Shown here: positions 25,663 to 33,921 of the stretch, in pieces
How positions within the stretch are numbered: the first letter of the stretch is position 1
Layout: every line of letters begins with the position of its first letter
Source of the DNA: Thermoanaerobaculales bacterium
GTDB lineage: Bacteria > Acidobacteriota > Thermoanaerobaculia > Thermoanaerobaculales > Sulfomarinibacteraceae
Assembly (NCBI GenBank): GCA_025456145.1
Contig: JALOLD010000004.1
Span: 163,369-227,368, forward strand
Direction: 5' to 3'
DNA: 64,000 bases
Made by a program: the position numbers and the translations under genes
Notes under the pieces: generated by a model
The model's database searches: none
Told to the model about the DNA's origin: nothing
What the model saw: only the letters and a program-made list of their open reading frames with translations

Positions 25663-27105
25663 TCACACCTCGCGGCGCTTCCAGCGGCCGCGCCGGAAAA
25701 CGAGGACCCCGACCACCGCGATCGCCGACTCGGCGGCGGTGATGGCGATGAAGACGCCGCTCGCGTCGAGCCCGGTGTGGTGGGCGAGCAGGAACGCCAG
25801 GGGGAGCTGGAGCAGCCAGTAGCAGACCAGGTTGATGACGGTCGGGGTGGTGGTGTCGCCGGCCCCGTTGAAGGCCTGGACCATGACCATGCCCCAGGCG
25901 TAGAAGGGATAGCCGACCGAGACCCAGCGCAGACAGGCGACGCCGGCGGCGACCACCGCGGCGTCGGTCGAGAAGAGCCGGATCATGGGTCCGGCGCCGG
26001 CGATGAAGACCACCGCCACAGCGAGCAGGAAGAGGGTGTTGAGCAGACCGGCCCGCCACACCGACGCCTCGGCACGGTCGGGCGAGCCGGCGCCGAGGTT
26101 CTGGCCGACCAGGGTCGCGGCGGCGTTGGCGAGGCCCCACGAGGGCAGGATCGCGAAGACCACGAGCCGGATCGCCACGGTGTAGCCGGCGACCACGGCC
26201 GCGCCGAAGCTGCCGATGATCCAGACCAGCACCACCCAGCTCGCGGTGCCGATCAGGAACTGGAGGACGCCGCCGACCGACAGCCTGAGCAGGGTGAGGA
26301 TCACCGCGAGCCGGGGCCGCAGGTCGTCGAGGGCGAGGCGGATCCGGCTCCCGCCGGCGATCAGCACCCACAGCTGGAGGGCGACGCCGACCCCCCGGCC
26401 GATCGTCGTCGCGACCGCCGCCCCGGTGACTCCGAGCTCGGGGAAGGGCCCGAGGCCGAAGATCAGGCACGGGTCGAGGACGATGTTGACCGCGTTCGCC
26501 ACCCACAGCACGCGCATCGCGACCGCGGCGTCGCCGGCGCCGCGGAAGACCGCGTTGAGCAGGAAGAGCAGCATGATCGTCAGCGACCCGCCGAACAGCA
26601 CCCGGGTGTAGCCGTATCCGGCCGCGACGAGCTCGGGCGAGCCGCCCATCAGACCGAGCAGCTCCCGCGCGAAGACCACGCCAGGGGCGGCGACCACGAC
26701 GGTCAGGCCGAGACCGAGCAGGATCGACTGGGCGGCGGCGACCCGCGCGCCGGCGAGGTCCTTCTCGCCGATCCGGCGGGCGACCATCGCGGTGGTCGCC
26801 ATCCCGGTGCCGACCGCCACCGCGAAGAGGATCGTGATCATCGCCTCGGTGAGACCGACCGTCGCCACCGCGTCGGTGCCGAGCCGCGACACGAAGAAGG
26901 CGTCGGTCAGGGCGAACACCGACTCCATGACCATCTCGAGGACCATCGGGATGGCGAGCAGGACCACCGCGCGGTCGATCGGACCGGTGGTGTAGTCGAG
27001 CTCCTCGCCCTTGAGTGACAGCTTCACCGTGCCCCATACGCCGAGGCTCTCGGCGGGGCGGGGACCGTCGGACCTTTCCGGAACGCCCGCGTCATGCATC
27101 CGCAT
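25663..27105 (-). CDS. MATE-family multidrug/organic cation antiporter
   Basis: A 480-residue inner-membrane transporter with about 12 helices in two homologous halves. The first half begins PIDRAVVLLAIPMVLEMVMESVFAL and contains DAFFVSRLGTDAVATVGLTEAM. The second half has VAGYTVAIRLVVFAILPSWGLANAAATLVGQNLGAG, the family signature repeat. It exchanges drugs or metabolites for Na+ or H+. The N-terminal 35 residues are not conserved and the start is uncertain: no clear ribosome site is seen at 27105, so a later start is possible. Divergent from the membrane protein gene at 27201. Confidence 0.87.
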   Translation of the reverse strand: MRMHDAGVPERSDGPRPAESLGVWGTVKLSLKGEELDYTTGPIDRAVVLLAIPMVLEMVMESVFALTDAFFVSRLGTDAVATVGLTEAMITILFAVAVGTGMATTAMVARRIGEKDLAGARVAAAQSILLGLGLTVVVAAPGVVFARELLGLMGGSPELVAAGYGYTRVLFGGSLTIMLLFLLNAVFRGAGDAAVAMRVLWVANAVNIVLDPCLIFGLGPFPELGVTGAAVATTIGRGVGVALQLWVLIAGGSRIRLALDDLRPRLAVILTLLRLSVGGVLQFLIGTASWVVLVWIIGSFGAAVVAGYTVAIRLVVFAILPSWGLANAAATLVGQNLGAGSPDRAEASVWRAGLLNTLFLLAVAVVFIAGAGPMIRLFSTDAAVVAAGVACLRWVSVGYPFYAWGMVMVQAFNGAGDTTTPTVINLVCYWLLQLPLAFLLAHHTGLDASGVFIAITAAESAIAVVGVLVFRRGRWKRREV

Positions 27106-27200
27106 ACCATACGCGACCTCGCCGGCGGGGTTCGAGTCCGGGGTCGAGAACCTCCCGCATCCGCCCCACAGGTTGGTGGCGGTCTCGACGCGGTGGCATC

Positions 27201-28940
27201 ATGGGGACCATGACACCTCCCAAGGGCGTCGATGTGGAGAAGGAGGCGGGGCAGCCGACCGGCGGCGAGATCGGCCGGCCGGACGAGCTGGGTTCGATGG
27301 AGCGTCTGACGCTGGTCGCCGTCTGCGCCCAGCTGCTGCTTCATCTCTCGCGATTCAACATCGCGGATGTCGATCTCTGGGGGCGTTTGACGGTGCCGTC
27401 GATCTTCTTCGCCTGCGGCAGGCTCCCGGTCGACGACTTCTTCTCCTTCACCGCCTATGGACGCCCGTGGATCGACCACGAGTGGCTTGCCGGGTTCGTC
27501 TTCCACGCCGCCCTGTCGGCCTTCGGCGACGCCGGGCTGACGCTGCTCAAGTGGGGGCTCGCGGCGGCCATGCTCTGGATGCTGTGGCTGGTCAACCGCC
27601 GGCTCGGCACCCCGCCGCTGCTGGTGCTCGTCGTCTCGATGATGGCGATTCCCATGTGGGGGATCGGTTTCGGGGCGACCGCACGATCGCAGAACCTCAC
27701 CTATGTCCTTTTTGCCCTGCTGCTGGCACTGCTCGAAGGGGTCCGGTCGCGGGGCGGCTGGTTGAAGATCGCCCTCGTGGCGCCGCTCGCGCTGGTCTGG
27801 GTCAACGTCCACGGCGGCTTCGTCGTCGGTCTCGGGGTTGTCGTGCTGTATGCCGTCGGCTCGTGGCTCAACCGGTCGGATCCGCGCCCGTTCATCGGCG
27901 GCGTCGCGCTCTTCGGGCTCATGAGCCTCATCAACCCGTACGGCTGGGAGTACTGGAGGTTCATCCTCTACGCCGTCTCGCTCGATCGGCCGGAGATCGC
28001 CGAGTGGACGGCGACCGACCCGTTCAACCTCTCCTACTGGACCTTCGTGGCGCTTTCTGTGGCGGCGGTTGTCGCGGTGCTGTGGACGTGGCTCAGGCGG
28101 AGGACCGAGCTCGACTGGGTCGCCGTTCTGGTCGTGGCCGCGACGATGGTCTTCGGCTGGCGAGCCGTCAAGCACCAGCCCTTGCTCGGGATCGCGGCGA
28201 CCGCATTCCTACCGCTGCTCATCCAGCGGGCCTGGCCGGGTCTGTTCGCCGGACGGCGATTCGCGTTTGAGCTCAAGCGACCGTCGATCGACCGGCTCGT
28301 TCGGACCTGGCTCCCGGCCGGGTTGGCCGCGACCGCCGTCACGATGCTCGCGGTCATGCTCGCGTCGCACGACCGACCCCTCGGGGTCCAGCTTCCCTAC
28401 GGCAACTTCAATCCCCTCGGCAACGGGGTCATGCCGTACCCGGTGCACGCGGTCGAGTTCCTCGAGAACGCCCCGTTCGAGGGCAATCTGCTGGCGCCGT
28501 TCGACCACGGCCAGTTTCTGCTCCACCGGTTGTACCCGAAGTTCCGGGTGGCGATGGACGGCCGCCTCGAGGAGGTCTACCCGCCCTCGACCTACCGCGA
28601 GATGATGCGCTTCTTCGACTCGGCGCCGCCGGATTGGCGGATCGCCGAGAGCTGGGGCGCGGACGTCATCCTGTGGCCGCAGTACGCCGTGACCCTTCGC
28701 GCCGACCAGGTTCCGCGGGAGCTCTTCCCGGTCCAGCAGGACGGCGAGTACATCGTGTTCGTCCGCCGGTCCCTGCTCGTCGGGATCGCGCCGGACCCGG
28801 CGGATCGACCCGAGTACTCGACGGGTCCGGTCTACATGAGCGACGTGCTCAGGCCCGCTGCCGATCGAGAGAGGTTTTCAACTTACTGCCGCGAGCCGAT
28901 CCACGGGCCGCGTCCGAAGGCGACCGAGATCGAGCGCTGA
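27201..28940 (+). CDS. Polytopic membrane protein, GT-C-like
   Basis: A 579-residue protein of about ten membrane helices followed by a soluble C-terminal domain (about residues 420-579). The first periplasmic loop has DVDLWGRL and, after a helix, RPWIDHEWLAGFVF, a pattern seen in uncharacterised membrane proteins related to GT-C glycosyltransferases. The C-terminal part has FEGNLLAPFDHGQFLLHRLY and VAMDGRLEEVYPPSTYREM. I infer a role in the envelope or in polysaccharide transfer; the family has no firm function. Start at 27201 is chosen because no better ribosome site exists; an ATG at 27210 is also in frame. Confidence 0.6.
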   Translation: MGTMTPPKGVDVEKEAGQPTGGEIGRPDELGSMERLTLVAVCAQLLLHLSRFNIADVDLWGRLTVPSIFFACGRLPVDDFFSFTAYGRPWIDHEWLAGFVFHAALSAFGDAGLTLLKWGLAAAMLWMLWLVNRRLGTPPLLVLVVSMMAIPMWGIGFGATARSQNLTYVLFALLLALLEGVRSRGGWLKIALVAPLALVWVNVHGGFVVGLGVVVLYAVGSWLNRSDPRPFIGGVALFGLMSLINPYGWEYWRFILYAVSLDRPEIAEWTATDPFNLSYWTFVALSVAAVVAVLWTWLRRRTELDWVAVLVVAATMVFGWRAVKHQPLLGIAATAFLPLLIQRAWPGLFAGRRFAFELKRPSIDRLVRTWLPAGLAATAVTMLAVMLASHDRPLGVQLPYGNFNPLGNGVMPYPVHAVEFLENAPFEGNLLAPFDHGQFLLHRLYPKFRVAMDGRLEEVYPPSTYREMMRFFDSAPPDWRIAESWGADVILWPQYAVTLRADQVPRELFPVQQDGEYIVFVRRSLLVGIAPDPADRPEYSTGPVYMSDVLRPAADRERFSTYCREPIHGPRPKATEIER

Positions 28941-28961
28941 GGCGCGTCGTTCAAGTGGTCG

Positions 28962-29435
28962 CTACCGCACCGCACAGCCGCCCGCGCCGCCCCGCTTCTC
29001 GATGTAGCGCTGGTGATACTCCTCGGCCCGCCAGAAGGTCGGGGCGGGCTCGATCCGGGTGGCGACGGGGCGTGGGAAGCGGCCCGATGCCTCGAGCTCG
29101 GCCTTGGCCCTTTCGGCGGCGGTCTGTTGCTCGGGGGTGTGGAAGAAGATCACCGAGCGGTACTGGTCGCCGATGTCGGGCCCCTGGCGGTCGACCTGGG
29201 TCGGGTCGTGCATCGCGAAGAAGGCGTCGAGGAGCTCCTCGTAGCGGATCCTCGCCGGGTCGTAGTCGACCTCGACGACCTCGGCGTGGCCGGTCGAGTG
29301 CGAGCAGACCTCGCGGTAGGTCGGGTTTTCGGTGTGGCCGCCGGCGTAGCCGACCGCGGCGTCGGTGACGCCCTCGAGCCGCCGGAAGCTCATCTCCACA
29401 CCCCAGAAGCAGCCCGCGCCGAAGGTCGCTTTCAT
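28962..29435 (-). CDS. msrA: Peptide methionine sulfoxide reductase MsrA
   Basis: A 157-residue enzyme that reduces methionine-S-sulfoxide in proteins. The N-terminal [13 protein letters not shown] carries the catalytic Cys (about residue 9); [22 protein letters not shown], then VEVDYDP and [11 protein letters not shown] are the family's conserved blocks. The recycling Cys may be the CAVR at the extreme C-terminus. It starts at 29435, after GGGAGG; the in-frame ATG at 29465 is not needed. The 137 bases upstream contain a long fold-back stem and the terminator of the next gene. Confidence 0.93.
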   Translation of the reverse strand: MKATFGAGCFWGVEMSFRRLEGVTDAAVGYAGGHTENPTYREVCSHSTGHAEVVEVDYDPARIRYEELLDAFFAMHDPTQVDRQGPDIGDQYRSVIFFHTPEQQTAAERAKAELEASGRFPRPVATRIEPAPTFWRAEEYHQRYIEKRGGAGGCAVR

Positions 29436-29462
29436 GATCGTGCCTCCCACCGCCACAACCTG

Positions 29463-29518
29463 CACCTTCTTTTCTTCCTTCCCGTTCGCGGCGAACGGGA
29501 AGGAAGAAAAGAACCAGG
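29463..29518. repeat. 23-base perfect inverted repeat with a one-base loop
   Basis: The left arm 29467-29489 begins TTCTTTTCTTCC and ends CGTTCGC; the right arm 29491-29513 is its exact reverse complement. Outer bases CACCT and AGGTG add a second stem after a small bulge. Its lower strand is purine-rich (AAGGAAGAAAAGAA). It lies between the terminator of the BNR gene and the msrA ribosome site, about 28-30 bases upstream of msrA. Another intergenic fold-back element, different in sequence from the rest. Confidence 0.8.
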
Positions 29519-29520
29519 TG

Positions 29521-29550
29521 AAAAAAGGGGAGGGGCCGCAGCCCCTCCCC
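29521..29550 (-). terminator. Intrinsic terminator of the BNR-repeat gene
   Basis: On the minus strand GGGGAGGGGC and GCCCCTCCCC form a 10-base stem with a four-base loop, followed by TTTTTT. It begins 22 bases after the BNR gene stop codon. Typical rho-independent form. Confidence 0.8.
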
Positions 29551-29572
29551 AGGAATCACGGACGTAGGTCGA

Positions 29573-32500
29573 TCATTCGGGCTGCCAGGTCGGGACCCGG
29601 CCCGGGGTCCAGGGGGCGCCGGCGAGCTCGAGCTCGGACTCGAGGGCGGCGAGGCTCGCGACGAGGGCGTCGAGCCTCGCAAGCTCCCCGGCGAAGGCCT
29701 GGCCGGCCCAGCCATAGGTGTCGCGCTGGGTCTTGGTCGGGCCGAGGGTGGTCGTCCACTGGCTGCCGACGATCCGGTTGACCCGGTCGGAGACCGAGGG
29801 CGGCGTGAAGACGTTGCGGCCCTCCTTGGTCGGGTCGCCGACGAGCTCGATGCGGATGTCGTCGAGCTCGGTCTGGAGGGCCCGCGCGGTGGCCAGGGCC
29901 TGTGCGTCGGCGGCGGGGGTGTCGAGGATCGCCTGGCGGAGGTGGGCGAGCCGGTCCGAGATCTCCCCGGTCAGCTTGACCGCGCCGTCGACCGCGCGCT
30001 GGAGGCGGGCGACCTTCTGCTCGAAGGCGAGGGCCTCGGCGGGGGTGGCGCCCGGGAGGGTCGCCAGGGCGAGGTTGACGACCTCGAGCGAGACCGGCCC
30101 GGCGAGCTCGGTCATGACCCCGTCGATCTTCTTCGCCATGGTCACCGAGTAGGTCCCCGGCGCCGCCAGAGGGCCGGTCGTGGGCAGACCCCAGCGGCTC
30201 GGCGTCGCGTCGGAGATGTCGGTGGGCCGCGAGCTCGGGTAGCGGAGGTCCCAGGTGGCGCGGTGGAGGCCCTTGTCGGGGCTGCCCGTGATGCGCCGCA
30301 CGACCTCGCCCGCGGCGTCGCGGATGGTGAAGACCACCGCCGGGTCGAGCTCCTCGTCCTCGGCGCGCAGCTCCTCGAAGGAGGGGATGACGAGCTCGGT
30401 CTCGTCCTCGATCGCCTTCTTCTCGGCCTCGAGCCGCCGGTCGGTGCGGCTGGCGAAGCCCTCCTTGAGCCAGTAGGTGAAGGTGGCGCCGAAGGGCGGG
30501 TTCGGGGCGGTGAAGAAGTCGTGCCCGCGGTCGCCCTGGCGCGAGGTCTTCTCGACGTAGCGCAGCGTCTCCCGCACCGGGAAGAGGATCGCCTCCTGCT
30601 CGAGGGCGGCCTCGGTCATCGTGCGCAGGGGCGAGTAGTCGTCGAGGACGTAGAAGCCGCGGCCGAAGGTGCCGAGGACGAGGTCGCTGGACTCGCGGTG
30701 GATGTCCATGTCGCGGACCTGGATGGTCGGAAGCCCACCCTTGAGGCGGAGCCAGCTCGCGCCCTCGTTGATCGTGACGTAGACGCCGAACTCGGTGCCG
30801 ACGAAGAGCAGCTCGGGCTTGACGTGGTCCTGGATCAGCGAGTAGGCGGGGCCGCGCTCGGGCAGGTCGCCGGCGATCGAGGTCCAGCTCGCGCCGCGGT
30901 CGCGGCTGACCAGGACATAGGGCTTGAAGTCGCCCGCCTTCACGTTGTTGAAGACGGCGTACACCGTGTCGGCGTCGTGCAACGAGGCCTCGACCCGAAA
31001 GGCGTAGCTGAGTTTGGGAACGCCGGGGAAGTCGGCGATCCGGCGCCAGCTCGCGCCGCCGTCCTCGGTGACCTGGATGAGCCCGTCATCGGTGCCGACA
31101 TAGAGCAGACCCTCGACGAGGGGCGACTCGGACAGCGCCACGATGTTGCCGTAGTGCGAGGTCGACTGGTTCTTCGCCACCGCGTCGATCGACTGGATCC
31201 GGCCGAAGACCGGCAGGGTGTCGCGGTCGATGGCCTGGCTGAGATCGGGGCTGACCGCGGTCCACGAGTCGCCGCGGTCGTCCGACCGGAAGACCCGCTG
31301 GCAGGCGTAGTAGAGCCGGGTCGGCGAGTGCGGGCTGATCATCAGCGGCGAGTCCCAGTTCCAGCGGTGGGCGGCCTCGCCGGGCTCCTCCTGGGGCTGG
31401 ATGTCGATGAGCTCGCCCGAGCCGCGGTCGTAGCGGACGAGCCCGCCGTACTGCCACTGGCTGTAGACGATGTCCGGGTTGGTCGGGTCGACCACGGTCT
31501 CGTAGCCGTCGCCGCCGACCGTGACGAACCAGTCCTCGTTGGAGATCCCCGACTCGTCGAGGGTGCGGTGCGGGCCGCCGAGGGAGTTGTTGTCCTGGGT
31601 GCCGCCGTAGACGTAGTAGAAGGGCTTCGAGGTGTCGACCGACACCCGGTAGAACTGGGTGATCGGCAGGTTGGCGATGAACCGCCAGGTCGCGCCGCGG
31701 TCATAGCTCAGGTAGACGCCGCCGTCGCAGCCGACGACGACGTGGTCGGTGTCGGCGGGGTTGATCCACATTGCGTGGTTGTCGACGTGCTTGTTGTCCT
31801 CGCCGACCTTCTCCCAGGTCTTCCCGCCGTCGACCGTGCGGTGGAGCCAGGTGTCCATCGAGTAGACCGTGTCGACGTCGACCGGGTCGGCGACCAGCTC
31901 GTTGTAGTACTGGGCGCTGACCGACATGTAGTCGGAGGCCTTCTTCCAGGTCGCGCCGCGGTCGGTCGACTTGAAGACGCCGCCCTCGTCGCGCTGGGCC
32001 TCGATGATGGCGTAGATCGCGTCGGGGTCGGCCGGGGAGACCGCCATCCCGATCTTGCCCATGTCGACCTCGGGCAGACCCGAGGTGAGCTCGGTCCAGG
32101 TGGCGCCGGCGTCGGTCGACCTCCAGATCCCCGACTCGGGGCCGCCGTTGACCAGCGTCCAGACGTGGCGCCGGCGCTGGTAGGCCGTGGCGTAGAGCAC
32201 GTCGGGGTCGCGCGGGTCGAGGTGGACCTCGTTGATGCCGGTGTCGTCGGAGATGTGGAGGACCCGCTCCCAGGTCGCGCCGCCGTCGGTCGTCTTGTAC
32301 AGGCCGCGCTCGCCTCCGGAGCGCCACAGCGGGCCCTGGGCGGCGACGTAGACCACGTCCGGGTCCCGCGGGTCGATGGCGATGTCGCCGATGTGCTCGG
32401 ACTCCTTCAGACCCATGTTGGTCCAGCTCGCGCCTCCGTCCTCGGTGAGGTAGACGCCGTCGCCGAAGGCCACCGAGCGCTGGCTGTTGTTCTCGCCGGT

Positions 32501-32854
32501 GCCGACCCAGACCTTGTTGAAGTTCTCCGGGTCCATGGCGAGGCTGCCGATCGAGTACGAGCCCTCGGAGTCGAAGACCGGCGTCCAGGTGGTGCCGTTG
32601 TTGACCGTCTTCCAGACGCCCCCCGAGGCGGTGGCGACCCAGATCACCTGGGTCTTGCCGGGCTCGACCGCGAAGTCGGTCACCCGGCCCGAGTTGTAGG
32701 CCGGGCCGATGAGGCGGAACTCGAGACCCGAGAGGGTCTTCTCGGACAGCAGGGCCTTGGTCTCGTCGTCGGCGTTCTTCGGCTTCTTGGCCAGGGCGTC
32801 GGCGACGGGCATGACGAGAAGGACCGCGAGGGTCAGGACGAGGGGTCGACGCAT
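29573..32854 (-). CDS. Large secreted BNR/Asp-box repeat protein (VPS10/sortilin-like beta-propeller)
   Basis: A 1093-residue exported protein (signal peptide about 1-22, MRRPLVLTLAVLLVMPVADALA). Residues about 40-740 form one or two beta-propellers with many Asp-box turns of the type STDGGATWE, SxDxGxxW or TEDGGASW. The C-terminal 300 residues are linker and helical repeats with FTIRDAAGEVVRRITG (an Ig-like extracellular segment). Proteins of this kind are common in Acidobacteriota and Bacteroidota and are annotated as glycosyl hydrolases, although catalysis has not been shown for most. A role in binding or handling extracellular polymers is likely. Ends with the terminator at 29521. Confidence 0.85.
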   Translation of the reverse strand: MRRPLVLTLAVLLVMPVADALAKKPKNADDETKALLSEKTLSGLEFRLIGPAYNSGRVTDFAVEPGKTQVIWVATASGGVWKTVNNGTTWTPVFDSEGSYSIGSLAMDPENFNKVWVGTGENNSQRSVAFGDGVYLTEDGGASWTNMGLKESEHIGDIAIDPRDPDVVYVAAQGPLWRSGGERGLYKTTDGGATWERVLHISDDTGINEVHLDPRDPDVLYATAYQRRRHVWTLVNGGPESGIWRSTDAGATWTELTSGLPEVDMGKIGMAVSPADPDAIYAIIEAQRDEGGVFKSTDRGATWKKASDYMSVSAQYYNELVADPVDVDTVYSMDTWLHRTVDGGKTWEKVGEDNKHVDNHAMWINPADTDHVVVGCDGGVYLSYDRGATWRFIANLPITQFYRVSVDTSKPFYYVYGGTQDNNSLGGPHRTLDESGISNEDWFVTVGGDGYETVVDPTNPDIVYSQWQYGGLVRYDRGSGELIDIQPQEEPGEAAHRWNWDSPLMISPHSPTRLYYACQRVFRSDDRGDSWTAVSPDLSQAIDRDTLPVFGRIQSIDAVAKNQSTSHYGNIVALSESPLVEGLLYVGTDDGLIQVTEDGGASWRRIADFPGVPKLSYAFRVEASLHDADTVYAVFNNVKAGDFKPYVLVSRDRGASWTSIAGDLPERGPAYSLIQDHVKPELLFVGTEFGVYVTINEGASWLRLKGGLPTIQVRDMDIHRESSDLVLGTFGRGFYVLDDYSPLRTMTEAALEQEAILFPVRETLRYVEKTSRQGDRGHDFFTAPNPPFGATFTYWLKEGFASRTDRRLEAEKKAIEDETELVIPSFEELRAEDEELDPAVVFTIRDAAGEVVRRITGSPDKGLHRATWDLRYPSSRPTDISDATPSRWGLPTTGPLAAPGTYSVTMAKKIDGVMTELAGPVSLEVVNLALATLPGATPAEALAFEQKVARLQRAVDGAVKLTGEISDRLAHLRQAILDTPAADAQALATARALQTELDDIRIELVGDPTKEGRNVFTPPSVSDRVNRIVGSQWTTTLGPTKTQRDTYGWAGQAFAGELARLDALVASLAALESELELAGAPWTPGRVPTWQPE

Positions 32855-32945
32855 GGGGGTGCCTCCAGAGGGGTTGTCGGGCCGGAGCGCCGGTCGGCTT
32901 CCGGTCCGACACGGCGCAGCGGCGTCGCCTAGCCTAGCACGGGGG

Positions 32946-33030
32946 GATGAAGAATGATGAGTGATGAATGATCAATGATGAATGGCATCGCAACGGATTT
33001 CATCATTCATCACTCCGCATTCATCATTCA
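32946..33030. repeat. Fold-back repeat with AATGATGA words
   Basis: The left arm (32946-32984) is built of AATGATGA/GTGATGAATG words; the right arm (33001-33030) is inverted. A 14-base segment GAGTGATGAATGAT occurs in both arms in opposite orientation and a 9-base GAATGATGA is also shared. The right arm reaches into the 3' end of the downstream-facing gene and supplies its stop codon (33024-33026). The same words recur at 7452-7465 next to the adaptor stop. Confidence 0.7.
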
Positions 33031-33914
33031 GCGTGCGCGCCGCCCATGGTGCGCATGGCCTCGAGGAAAGCGCCCTCGTTCTCGGGGTTGACGAAGACCC
33101 GCACCCCCGGCCCCTCGATGAGGACGCCGGATTCGAGCGAGGTGGTGTAGATCCTGGCGTTGGCGCCGTCGACCCGGTACAGCCCGGTGTAGTAGCCGGG
33201 CGCCCCGGTCCCCCACAGGCGCATGCCGACCCGCGGCCGGTGGGCGCGCGCCGAGCAGCCGTGGGTCGGGTAGCGGCGCGATCCGAGGAGGGTCGAGACC
33301 ACGAGCTCGCCGGGCCCGACCCGGTAGGCGAGGCGGGAGGGCGCGACCAAGAACACGACCGGGACGATGAGGGCGGCGATCGGCGTCAGGAGCACGAGGA
33401 GCTTGACGAGGGTCCACCCCCTGCCGCCACCTCTCGCCGGCTGGACACCGCGATAGTCGCCGGCGCCGTCGACCGCCCGCCGGAAGGCCTCGCGATCGGG
33501 AGGGGTGAGGACGACGGGCAGATCGCCCTCGCGGCGAAGGACGACCACGTCGCGCGAGCAGTCGGTCGCCTGCCAGACGCTACCGAGGCCCTCGTAGCGG
33601 AAGCGGCCGACGCAGTAGCCGGGCATGGCGGTGCCGTTGGTCCTCCGCCCGTGCCCCAGTCGAACCTCCTCGACAGCGATGACGGTGCTCAGGTCGATCG
33701 AGCGGCGCCGTGAAAAGGCCTCGAACGGGGTGGTGATGTCGAGCTCATCGCCGGAGACCCGGAGCTCGACGCGGTGCGGCGCCCAGACCAGCCAGACTGC
33801 GAAGAGCGTCGGGAGCAGAATCACGACCGTGAGGGGCAGCCCGATCGCCACCTGCAACGCCCGGCGGCGGCGGGGCGGCCGGAAGAGCATGGGATCGCTG
33901 GTCAACGGGTCCAT
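33024..33914 (-). CDS. Membrane protein with two bacterial PH-like domains
   Basis: A 296-residue protein. Two related beta-rich domains, each with a PHxVELRVSGDELDIT or YRVGPGELVVST opening, are each preceded by one or two membrane helices (about 20-45 and 165-195). Both match the bacterial PH_5 pattern, with a PGYxxGxxR-like turn (PGYCVGRFRYEG and PGYYTGLYRVDG). Possible membrane scaffold; no function known. The last residues GAHAE and the stop codon lie at the edge of the fold-back repeat. Seven bases separate it from the C69 peptidase gene upstream. Confidence 0.65.
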   Translation of the reverse strand: MDPLTSDPMLFRPPRRRRALQVAIGLPLTVVILLPTLFAVWLVWAPHRVELRVSGDELDITTPFEAFSRRRSIDLSTVIAVEEVRLGHGRRTNGTAMPGYCVGRFRYEGLGSVWQATDCSRDVVVLRREGDLPVVLTPPDREAFRRAVDGAGDYRGVQPARGGGRGWTLVKLLVLLTPIAALIVPVVFLVAPSRLAYRVGPGELVVSTLLGSRRYPTHGCSARAHRPRVGMRLWGTGAPGYYTGLYRVDGANARIYTTSLESGVLIEGPGVRVFVNPENEGAFLEAMRTMGGAHAE

Positions 33915-33921
33915 TCGGTCC

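Noticed and set aside
29942..32932. Long plus-strand open frame opposite the BNR protein gene
   Set aside because: Same kind of shadow; Asp-box repeats on the minus strand explain all the sequence.
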